Assembly: GCF_002994745.2 (NCBI RefSeq)
Contig: NC_037088.1
Location: 2,857,001 to 2,921,000 of the forward strand
Source of the DNA: Rosa chinensis
Taxonomy: Eukaryota; Streptophyta; Magnoliopsida; Rosales; Rosaceae
DNA: 64,000 bases
Reading direction: 5' to 3'
Shown: positions 46,401 through 56,138 of the stretch, in pieces
Numbering within the stretch: the first letter of the stretch is position 1
How the letters are laid out: every line of letters starts with the position of its first letter
Made by a program: the position numbers and the translations under genes
Notes under the pieces: generated by a model
What the model saw: only the letters and a program-made list of their open reading frames with translations
The model's database searches: none
Told to the model about the DNA's origin: nothing

Positions 46401-46556
46401 TAGGCCTCATCAAAAAGCTCGCAGATCAAGTGGGCCGATGGAGGCCCGCCGACCCTGAGGGCTAAAAGTCCGGCCGGGCCCTTTAAAAAGCCTGCCTTGG
46501 TGGGTAGTGGGCCGACCCGCCAAAAGCCCAGCCCGGCCAGTAAAATCCCGTAAAAT

Positions 46557-46632
46557 ATTATATATATATATCTGTGTGTGTGTGTGTGTGTGTTTATACA
46601 CACACACACACATATTTATATTTGTGTGTGTT

Positions 46633-46664
<32 letters not shown>

Positions 46665-46795
46665 CATATGTGTGTGTGTGTGTGTTTATATATATATATA
46701 TATATATCTCTGTGTGCGTGTGTGTGTGTGTGTGGAAGTTCTTATACTTCTATATAGAATATGTGCATTAGTGCATATATATATATATTCTACAT
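46557..46795 (+). repeat. TA / TG / CA microsatellite cluster
   Basis: Alternating (TA)n, (TG)n and (CA)n runs inside the hAT element, several of them complementary and able to fold back. Confidence 0.9.
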
Positions 46796-46798
46796 ATC

Positions 46799-48500
46799 GG
46801 TTGACCAATTAGATCGGATTCGAAAATATGGTGAAATTGGCTAAATTTTTACCACACTCATAATTTATTGTAATAAACTCATCCAACGATCGGTTTTTCT
46901 ATTTTCTTTGAATTGATAGGGGTTGCTCTTTGTAGTATATGATATATAAATATAGGTTTATAAGAGTAACTAAGTTTGACCTAGTGGATCGAATTCAAAA
47001 CGATAACCAAATTAGCTGAATTTTCTACAACCACCATAAAACATTACAATCTCTCCATCGAGCGGTTAGTTTCTTCGAATTCATTTTCCACTTCATGGTT
47101 GCTTTAGAATGAACCTCAACAATTTAAATGAAATGTATAAGTCATACAACTTTAGGAGGAAAATTGGTATAGGCCAATGTGTTTGTAATTAAAATTAATT
47201 TTTTTTATCTCATGTCCACACACATCCATTGATGGAATATTTTCAAACGTGATGTGAAAAAATAAGCACGTTTGCAGTCGTCATGCCATCGGTCAACCAA
47301 GAAAACATACAAGTGACGACGGTTGACCAATTCGATCGGATTCGAAAATATGGTGAAATTGGCTAAGTTTTTTACCACACTCATAATTTATTGTAATAAT
47401 CTCATCCAACGGTCCATTTTTCCATTTTCTTTGAATTGATAGGGGTTACTCTTTGGAGTCTATGATATATAGATATAAGAGCAACTAAATTTGACCTAAT
47501 TGATCGAATTCGAAACGAGATTCAAATTAGTTGAATTTTTACAATCATCATAAAACATTACAGTCTCTCAATCGAGCGGTTGATTTCTCTAAATTCATTT
47601 TCCACTTCATGGTTGCTTTATAATGAACCTCAACAATTTAAATGCAATATACAAGTCATACGACTTTAGGAGGCAAATTGATATAGGCCAACATCTTCGC
47701 AATTAAAATTGAAATTTTTATCTTATATCCACGTACATCCATCGATGGAATATTTACAGACATGATGTGAAAAAATAAGCACGTTTCGCGGTCGTCATGC
47801 CATCGGTCAACCAAGAAAACATACAAGTGACAACGGTTGACCAATTCGATCGGATTCGAAAATATGGTGAAATTGGCTAAATTTTTTACCACACTCATAA
47901 TTTATTGTAATAATCTCATCCAACGGTCCATTTTTCCATTTTCTTTGAATTGATAGGGGTTGCTCTTTGGCTATGATATATAGATATAAGAGTAAATAAA
48001 TTTGACCTAATTGATCGAATTCGAAACGAGAATCAAATTAGCTGAATGTTTACAATCATCATAAAACATTACATTCTCTCAATCGAGCGGTTGATTTCTC
48101 TAAATTCATTTTCCACTTCATGGTTGCTTTAGAATGAACCTCAACAATTTAAATGCAATATAGAAGTCATACGACTTTAGGAGGCAAATTGATATAGGCC
48201 AACATCTTTGCAATTAAAATTGAAATTTTTATCTTATATCCACGTACATCCATCGATGGAATATTTACAGACATGATGTGAAAAAATAAGCACGTTTCGC
48301 GGTCGTCATGTCATCGGTCAACCAAGAAAACATATAAGTAACGATAGTTGACCAATTCGATCGGATTCGAAAATATGGTGAAATTGGCTAATTTTTTTAC
48401 CACACTCATAATTTATTATAATAATCTCATCCAACGGTCGGTTTTCCCATTTTATTTAAGTTGATAGAGGTTTCTCTTTGGAGTGTATGATATATAAATA
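46799..48500 (+). repeat. ~515-bp tandem repeats, three full copies and one partial
   Basis: The phrase TTGACCAATT then CGATCGGATTCGAAAATATG starts units at 46801, 47323, 47837 and 48348 (spacings 522, 514 and 511). The fourth stops after about 150 bp. Other shared landmarks are ATCTCATCCAACGGTC, TCAATCGAGCGGTTGATTTC and AAAAAATAAGCACGTTT. Copies 2 and 3 are most alike. There is no coding potential. Confidence 0.92.
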
Positions 48501-48726
48501 TAAGTTTATAAAAAAATATTATCTTTAAATATTTATTTGTAAATAAAGCCCGCAAGGCCCGGCCCGAAAAAGCCCGCGAGGCCCGCATTAAATGGATGGG
48601 CTTGGATCCTTCAATTTACAATAAAGCCCAGCCCCGCCCGCTACTATTTAAAAATGGAGTAAGGCACGGCCCAAGCCCGCTACCAATGGAGACCGGCCCG
48701 GCCCGTTGATGAGGCCTAGGTTGGAC

Positions 48727-49387
48727 CTTCACAGCCAAACATCCTCCATAATGCATTCAATCCCATTAGGAGCTTCCACATGTTGGGAAAAATTTGTCCA
48801 AAGGCGAGTTCAAATTCCCACAGAAGTATTTGGAGGTTTGGCAACAGCGGAAACCGAACCCCCTGGGATAGCACCGTCTCATGGACAACCGCATACCCGG
48901 CCGACAGAGACGATGCTGGCTCATTCCTCAGCGGCGACCTTAGCTTCGCCACCCCGGGAAGTTTAAACACTCGCTTCATCCTATTGATCGCCGCTTGTGA
49001 CATCTGGCCCCCCGCTTCATCCACCGACGTCCCATCTGACAACTTCCATGTCGACATAACAACGCTATCGTCGATGACATTACCACCCTCCCCGTGTGAA
49101 CTGTTGGCGGCGCCGTGACTGGCCAACCGCTCCTCTCGCCGTTGGCTGGTGACAGTGTCTTCCCCAGTCGACAGAGCTGTTTTCGCTCATCCCCTACCGC
49201 TATGTGCATCTCCAACCATCGTCGGGTATATGGTACACAACAGTTCGATATCTAGCAAGTTAGATAATGAGGTTTCTGCAGGGGTAGACGGCCGCAACAA
49301 CGAGTCAATAAATACCTTATCTGAACCGCTGAGCGATACGTCAGGCCTGGAATCCTCACTACTCGAGATCTCTATGATGTTAGCCAT
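48727..49387 (-). pseudogene. Antisense gene of the Tat element, 5' part (gypsy-type transposon protein)
   Basis: The likely start is the ATG at 49387 (MANIIEISSSEDSRPDVSLS). One TGA near 49188 interrupts it, after which the same frame continues to the hAT insertion. It includes SAGYAVVHETVLSQGVRFPL and FGQIFPNMWKLLMGLNAL, which match the family long annotated as gypsy-type transposon protein. The name is historical; it is not a known DNA transposase and has no catalytic triad that I can see. Transcription would run opposite to gag-pol, from a promoter in the Tat 3' region. Confidence 0.75.
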
Positions 49388-50173
49388 CACAAACACTCTA
49401 AAACCCAAATCAGTTAGTTCCAAATGGATCTAAACTACACCTATGTCAGATTTTATCCAAGAACACCACGAACACAAGTTGAAAGAAAACCCATAAAACA
49501 CCAAAACAAAAACAACATATATCCCTCCAAACCCATATTAGACCATCTAGCAAACCCACAACCTTCAACCCTCTGCCAAAAACGCCAACACAAGCCCACA
49601 AACCTTTCTAGACCCTCAAATACGTTGTCACAAAAGGCAAGAATGCATTCAGAGACAAAAGTATCAAGAAACATAAACAAATAATGAAACACGAAGGCCA
49701 TATCACCAACCTGAAATATGTGAAGTGTATGCACTCGCAGATGCCTGCTTCTGCCTCTGGGATACTTTTCTTCTCTCAAAATATTGACGCCCTCACTTCT
49801 CACTTACAACACTCACTCCTCCAAACTCTCACAGAGCAAAGCTTGAAGAAGACGACTCAAATTTGAAGTTTGCAAAAAGTGTCAAATCTCTCTAAGTTCC
49901 CCCTCTTTTATGTCAACATCAGAAAATCCGGTCCGTTTGCAGAAAAACGACATCGAACGGGAACCGTACACGTGCCCCACGATCTCACCCCACTATCCGG
50001 AGTCATCTCAGTTACAAAAAGATATTTACTCGCATTAATGATGAAGCGACTAGCGTGTTAAGAAGACGTACACCCACACGCCAACCCAATTAGAAGCCGA
50101 CTTGCTTCGAGCGCTGTCAGACGAAACGTCTATCCAATACAACCGTCAAAAGTAGGCATATCAATCGCCAAAC
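49388..50173. other. Tat 3' untranslated region, possible antisense promoter
   Basis: Upstream of the antisense ATG. There is AC-rich sequence to 49680, then a GC-richer block with ACGTGCCCCACG near 49970. No coding sequence is recognised. On the minus strand this is where an antisense promoter would be expected, but no clear TATA was chosen. Confidence 0.4.
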
Positions 50174-50690
50174 GAGAAAGGTTCCTCTAAGCGCAAAACC
50201 GCTAGCGGAAATTCTCACCTTTATCTCGCATGTGAGACAGGTTCCGCTAAGCGCAACACTGCTAGCGGAACTTCTCACCTTCATCTCGCATGTGAGACAA
50301 GTTCCGCTAAGCGCAACACCGCTAGCAGAACTTCTCACCTTCATCTCGCAGGTGAGACAGTTTCCGCTAAGCGCAACACCGCTAGCGGAACTTCTCACCT
50401 TCATCTCACAGGTGAGACAGTTTCCGCTAAGCTCAACACTGCTAGCAGAACTTCTCACCTTTATCTCGCAGGTGAGATTCTCACCTTCATCTCACAAGTG
50501 AGACAATTTCCGCTAAGCCCAACACCGCTAGTGGAACTTCTCACCTTCATCTGGTAAGTGAAATGGTCTCCGCTAAACGCAATACCGCTGGCAGAACTTC
50601 TCACCTTCATCTTATAAGGGAAGATGTCCCCGCTATGCCACACTGCGCTAGCGACGCTTCTTACCATTACCTCTCAGCTGAGATACTTCT
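50174..50690. repeat. 60-bp tandem array, about 8 units, with CCGCTAGCGG palindrome
   Basis: The unit combines TTCCGCTAAGCGCAACACC, GCTAGCGGAACTTCTCACCT and TCATCTCGCAGGTGAGACAG. The spacing is exactly 60 bases from 50180 to about 50460; a 28-base shift near 50475 is followed by more 60-base copies. Units diverge towards the right edge. Because 60 is a multiple of three, both strands stay open across it, but no known protein results. It lies in the Tat 3' region. Confidence 0.93.
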
Positions 50691-50878
50691 GCCTGCGATG
50701 ATTCCCAAGGAAACGCCTCACAGCGACAACGATCGTCATGCGGCGTTGCAGTCCAACTCTATTCCTCCGGGAAAAGTAAGAGGACATGTCAACACAGTCT
50801 TCGACGGCCTTGATCAGGCACGTTGACCCCCGTCACTCGGGTATCAAAGATTGGGCTCACTACCTAGCACCAGCTGCT

Positions 50879-52844
50879 TGATAGGAGCATAAATGTGACA
50901 AATATAGTGTGAAATCCCTTACACTTTTCGTAGTTAATTCCTTGTAAAAGTCAGTTTTAACTTTGTTTTCTTTTTAGGTTGTTCGTGAATTGATTCAAGA
51001 GAAATAAGAGCTTAACGGGAGCAATGGAGCCTTGGATCATGAAGTACTGATGCAGAGGACTGAGATTGATAACCTTTTGGCCAGAAAATACAAGGGAAGT
51101 CCACGGAATTCATTGTGCAAAACAGTTGCTGCAAAGCAGAAAACTGCAGTTTCAGAATCAGCTTTCTGGGAACGGTTTTGAGGAGCAATTCTTGCATCAT
51201 TCCAGCTGTAACTTTGAATAAAGGGCCACCGATCCATGAAGACATGATATCACACTTCAACTACAGTCAAAGAACTGGTCAGAAGCATCAACGACGCAGT
51301 AGGAAACCAAGCGCAAAGTAGGCTTCCCGATAAGGCAGAAACTGTCAGCTTTTCACGAAGCTTTTTGGGAGATCTTTTCCGGCGATTTTCTTGGAGTTTT
51401 TCCAGAAGTTTATTGATCATTCTAGATGATATGATGTCATAGAGCACGTGGGAGTCAAGAACCATCCAGAAACTTGTCAAGACGAAGTCGTTCCTTGTCC
51501 AAGAAGGAAGCTTCAGAGTCCGAAATTGAATCCTAGTCAAAACAGGATGGTTTTGCAGAATTCTTCTTTGGACGGATTTCCAGGGCATTTTTGGAAGGTT
51601 ATTGCTTCTGCAAATATTAAGGAGAGTCCTAGAATAATTCTACAAGATTACCAAGGCTTGAAAATCATTTAATTGTGCACCAATTAAAGGAATCCTCAAG
51701 CAACAAGGGAAGGTTTTAAAAGCATTGTTGAAGAAGGAAACTAGGGCTGAACTTCTCCTATATATATTGAGCTTCTGCACACATTGAAGACGACCATGCC
51801 TTTCACCTTCTCTTCTATCTCTCTTTCTTATTCATCCGCCACCATATTTTTCTTCTTTTTCTCTATTTGTTTTATTTTGGTTTTTAAAACAATGTGTAAC
51901 TAACTATCTTTTTGTTAGGGGCAAGGTTTGAAGCCCCAATTATGTAGAACATATGTTTGTTTAAATTTAGTTTCTTGATCTTTGGTGTGAATTGGTTGTT
52001 TATTTCTGCTTGATTGAAAACTTTTATGTGTTTATGTTCTTTGGGTCGACACTTAGCATATATGCATGTAATTGGAGCTAGGTTTAGAAAATAATTCACC
52101 TAATCGTCTTGTTTTCTAATCCACAAGTATGCAAGGCTTTGAACAAAAGTTGATGTTTTAAACAACTAGAAGAGCATGCTAGGTAGGCGTTCCACACTAG
52201 ACTGCAACTCTATAATCAATCGTTTTCATGAGATCTTAATGCTTCAAATATGTTGACACTATATGTGTTGTTGATAGGATAGCGTTCTATACCTTGATTG
52301 CATGTTTGATAGGCTTAGCTATTGTGCGTTCACGTAGACTAAGTAATTAGGGAAACATTAATAAGGGACATGATCTGCTCCGACTTGTTTCTTGGTTGAT
52401 TTCTGTTCACACCTTAGTAATTGAAACTAGGTTAACTTAACATTGTTCGAAAGTAATTGGTGGTGGATTTCCGAGTCTCTAACATGTTCTCCATCTTATT
52501 TTCTTAAACCTAAAATCAAAATCGTTTCCCTTTCTTATTTTTCTTTTACTTTCGTTGAACTCAAAAACGCCAAAATCTGTTTCAACTTAGGATTGCAACG
52601 CACTCTTCTATCCCCTCTCTGACCCTCCGTCTTTCTTTCTTCTTTTCTAGTGTTTGACATTTTCTTTAGTTTAGTTCAGATTTTTGTTATTCTTTTTTAT
52701 GTGTTAGTTTAGTTTAGTTTAGTTTTCTTTTGTGTGAATTATAAAGTTACCCTCAATCCCCGGCTTGAACGATCCCTGCTTACTCTATATTGCTAACGAC
52801 TACATCTTGCAGGGTTAAGTTGAGCGCCTATTTTGGGCGTATCA
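50879..52844 (+). mobile_element. Solo LTR C (2.0 kb), TSD CTGCT
   Basis: It starts TGATAGGAGC and ends TTTTGGGCGTATCA, so the termini include inverted TGATA/TATCA. CTGCT lies at 50874-50878 and 52845-52849. A TATATATAT at about 51760-51768 suits a plus-strand U3 promoter. The U5-like tail (GAACGATCCCTGCTTACTC, then GAGCGCCTATTTTGGGCG) resembles Athila-type gypsy LTRs, a tentative assignment. No internal region or partner is present. Confidence 0.88.
51760..51768 (+). promoter_or_regulatory. TATA box of solo LTR C
   Basis: TATATATAT, followed after about 30 bases by the probable start of transcription. Confidence 0.5.
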
Positions 52845-53082
52845 CTGCTCAACGCAGCTCCCCTCAACAAATAATATACCAGCCAAACAGAGGTCTATCT
52901 TAGCTAGGGAGTGGGAGACTCCCTAAGGGGCCTAGCAGGAGCCCACCTGAAAGGGCCTAAAGCATTTGGTCAGAACAAAGTCCATGGTTGACAACGCACT
53001 GACGCTAATTATGCTTATGCAAGACTGGTAGAAGTAACGCTTCAAACCGCTAGACAACTCCCCAACCAAGATTGCCCTCCTT

Positions 53083-53690
53083 GACTGGGGACTTGTACTT
53101 ATATGAGCATTTGCCTAAGCATAATTAGCTACAATGAGCCACGCTCATACTACCGCCAGCGGTACCAGCAACTATCGAGGGTGTGACCTACGGATACACA
53201 GCCAAACAGGCTATCACCTGAGCTCCGGCTCATCCCAAGGTCACCACTGACTAGCCGCCATGCGCCTCCCCAAGATCACCTCGCTGAAGCAACAGAAGCT
53301 GGGAACTGAAGCATATCATTCCCATATCGAAAACAAGGAAGAGGTCAACCTCTTCCCCACCTTTCATCTCTCCTCATTAATTACGCATTTACTACTTACC
53401 TAACATTATTCTGTCAACACAAATACATTGACTGACTTAGGCATTGGAAAAGAGAAGACCGCCAACCACGGTCTCCCTCTGACGCCATTTGCATTTCATT
53501 TGACAGATAGCGGAAGCAATAAGGATATCACAAGTAGCGGTTCGCCCCTCGAACTAGCGTTAACCAAGGTTCGGCTACCGCTGAATCTTAGACATTAACA
53601 CAGTTCACGAAGAAGAATTTCCCCCGATTTCTTAGCTTTGGTACTGAATTAGAAAAACATATATCCCTCAGAATATCTCTTAGTCTTAAA
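53083..53690 (+). repeat. Candidate polypurine tract and 3' LTR of the Tat element
   Basis: GACTGGGGACT (53083-53093) precedes TGTACTTATATGAGCATTTG at 53094, a plausible PPT-LTR junction. The right end is not determinable without the 5' LTR; sequence character changes near 53690, where the outer element's internal DNA seems to resume. Confidence 0.4.
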
Positions 53691-55187
53691 CTTATGATTT
53701 GGTGAGAAAAGGGAAATTTGGCCTTACCTCCCCTTTTACCCTGCAACAACAAGAGAAAAGAATATTTTCTTATAAAAAAAAAAAAAAAAAACTCGGGCCA
53801 AGTGTTCTACCTATTAGTCCTATTTTCCAAACAAAAAAAAAAAGTCCAAGCGCAACTCTCTCACAAGCTCATGCCCACTCACTCTCTCTTAATCATTCAA
53901 TATATTTAAAAGAACACTTATCACATTTTCATGCATATTACCAATTCATACGCCAAGTCATAAATGCGATAAGCTAATGCATACTCCGAATCCATGCCAA
54001 GCTAAAACGCCAAGCAGATTCACGACCAAAAGAGGGACGCTGATACTTATTCAAGCTCATGCCAATAAGCACTTACTAATCAACAATACCGAGCTCCTCT
54101 TTATCAAGGTCGTGTATCTATGCAAGACCATATGAGAGCCATGCCAAGCTTTCTCCTCCAAGCATGTACATTTCAAATTCCATGCGCTCTCCCATGGTCT
54201 GTTAAATGGTTACAGTAACCTCAAGCTGAAACCATTAATGCACATGCCTAACACATGCCTAAGCATGGTTGCCACAAGCTCAAGCGAATTTAAGTCTAGC
54301 ATAAGAAAACTCTCATTGTACACATGCCAAACACATAATCAAGCATGTATAAGCCAAGCAAAGAAAATATATCTTTTTACATATCATACGAAGCAAACCA
54401 TCAAACATATTTATAAGCCCAATGCAAATGCCTATTCTATCTATTAAAAACTTTATATGCTCTCTATATTTTCATCTTGCGCAACTCATTTTACTCTAAC
54501 CATGTATCATATTTCACACATATATATACTTACCTATTTGATTTTAACTTTCTTTCTATTTGTCAGTTCTTTTGCAAACACTCTTGTCATTACACTCTTT
54601 GTCATCAACTTTAAAGACAATTAACTATTCTATGCTTCTTTAGTTTATTTTTCGTTCCACTCAGCAAATTACTTCATTTACTAATCCTTATGTTATTCAT
54701 TTTCAAAAAAACAACATATTTCCTATATCTCGTGATTAAATTCGTTTGCTCATTGCTTACTTATTTTCCACAAACTATGCTCAATCCTTCATGCATTTTT
54801 CATCTCGTTTAAAATTTGTTCATTTTCTTGTATACACAATTATTCTACTAGCTTTTTCCATATTGTTCTCACTCTTCTTCGTTCAATCGCACACATGCTT
54901 TACTTTCAAATTCACTCTTATTTTACTCTAATTCAATATCAATTTTACTTTTACTTAACTCATTTCTATTACCTAGCCTCACGCCTACTTATTTTATCAT
55001 CATTACGATAAAAAATGCATTCAATTTCTACATATTCTTAAATCTAATCACCCAAAATTTCGAGTTCTCATGTGAGTACACTCTTTCAAATTCCAAGGCT
55101 TCTATATACTTGATTTTAATGCCTACCTTGGGCTACTTTCTTATTGATTATGTAGCCAATTTCATAGTCATTGCATAGCCTGCATAA
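53691..55187 (+). other. Non-coding internal region of the LARD-like element, right part
   Basis: AT-rich, low-complexity DNA with A-runs near 53775 and 53835 and frequent CATGCC, CAAGCAT and AAGCTCA phrases. No coding motifs are seen. Long pyrimidine-rich stretches fill 54500-55000. Confidence 0.6.
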
Positions 55188-55200
55188 TCAAGGGGGCTAA
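55188..55200 (+). promoter_or_regulatory. Polypurine tract of the LARD-like element
   Basis: TCAAGGGGGCTAA directly abuts the 3' LTR start TGTTGATACC at 55201, the usual position for plus-strand priming. Confidence 0.75.
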
Positions 55201-56138
55201 TGTTGATACCCAAAAAAGCACGAGACATGCCTTGCGCACATTTCAACCCTAAACGGGAAATATAAATTTAAACCACATTTGGAACGACAAAAAATTATAT
55301 ATCGAACCGTCATGCCACACATTTGGACCCAAGCCACAACTACGCTCTTGGGGCTTGCAGAAGTGGGTGTGGTGTGGAAGGTTATGGAAACACATAATGC
55401 TCGTCTATTGATTTAGTGTCATTAGTAATTTTGATCATGGGCCTGAAATTCAAGCTCAATGACTCAAATTAAGAAAGAAATGGTGAATATGAGAATTAGG
55501 CCAACCTCTCATTTGAAACCCAAAGCCCGTATATATTAGAAAAGCCCAACTTCCCTTTTTCTTCTTCTTCATTCTAAACTCACTTTCTTCCCTGCAACAA
55601 CCTAATATCTGACATTCTCCTTGCATGCAGCAACCCAATACACAGAGAGTTAGCCAAAATCTCTAAGTACAAATGCTTCCTACTGTTAATCCTTGAAAGG
55701 GAAATCTTGTGACCAGATAAGAGTATTGTCTTTCTTCCTTAAACGATGAGCTTACACATTCCAACTCCCCCCACCCACCTAATTTTCCTCGCTCCTTGTT
55801 TCCCATCACTGCAGCTGCCTCTGCTACAGAAAGTGTCAACCGTTGTAGCAATCGTTGCATTCTCCCATATTTTCATCTCTCAAGAAAGAATCCTTTTTCC
55901 TGAATTTAGGGCAGAATTTGTGTATAGAGAAGACTATCCTGTTTTACCCAGAAATTCATGTGTTCTGAAAACTTCAAAGCCTCTCCAATGGAATCTATAA
56001 AAGGGGAGCTTTGCCGGTGTAAAGATCATCCAACACAATCGAGCAAAAACTCAGAAAACTTAGAAACACCTATAGCAATCAAGCCTTCAAGCATAAACCC
56101 AATTCTCAATCTCTTTTTCAAACTCTTCTTCAAACCAG

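Larger units (their letters stand above)
46401..48718. mobile_element. hAT element, 2.3 kb, TSD GGTTGGAC
   Basis: A 13-bp perfect TIR TAGGCCTCATCAA is at 46401-46413 and inverted at 48706-48718. An 8-bp TSD GGTTGGAC, typical of hAT, is at 46393-46400 and 48719-48726. Subterminal zones are rich in GGCCCGGCCC-type motifs. The interior has long CA/TA microsatellites and four ~515-bp tandem units; no transposase frame exists. Removing the element and one TSD copy rejoins the antisense Tat gene in frame (CEGPTVAEV), which independently confirms the boundaries. Confidence 0.95.
37604..53690 (+). mobile_element. Decayed Ty3/gypsy Tat-lineage retrotransposon, 5' LTR not found
   Basis: Order on the plus strand is gag, protease, reverse transcriptase, RNase H, second RNase H and integrase. 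An antisense gene follows downstream of pol. Dual RNase H regions and an antisense frame are marks of the plant Tat lineage (Retand/Ogre relatives). The pol protein is broken by several stops and frame changes. A polypurine-like ACTGGGGACT at 53084-53093, followed by TG, suggests the 3' LTR starts at 53094. No matching 5' LTR was seen before 37604. Nested inside it are a CACTA-derived fragment, a hAT element and a solo LTR. Confidence 0.82.

Noticed and set aside
46507..46812. 101-codon frame rich in Cys, Val, Tyr and Ile
   Set aside because: It is a translation of TG/TA dinucleotide runs.
50117..50667. Repeat-protein-like frames across the 60-bp array
   Set aside because: The period is a multiple of three, so all frames without a stop in one unit remain open. 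There is no start context or family match.
50174..50690. CRISPR-like array
   Set aside because: Units are contiguous 60-bp tandem repeats without unique spacers, in a plant retrotransposon.
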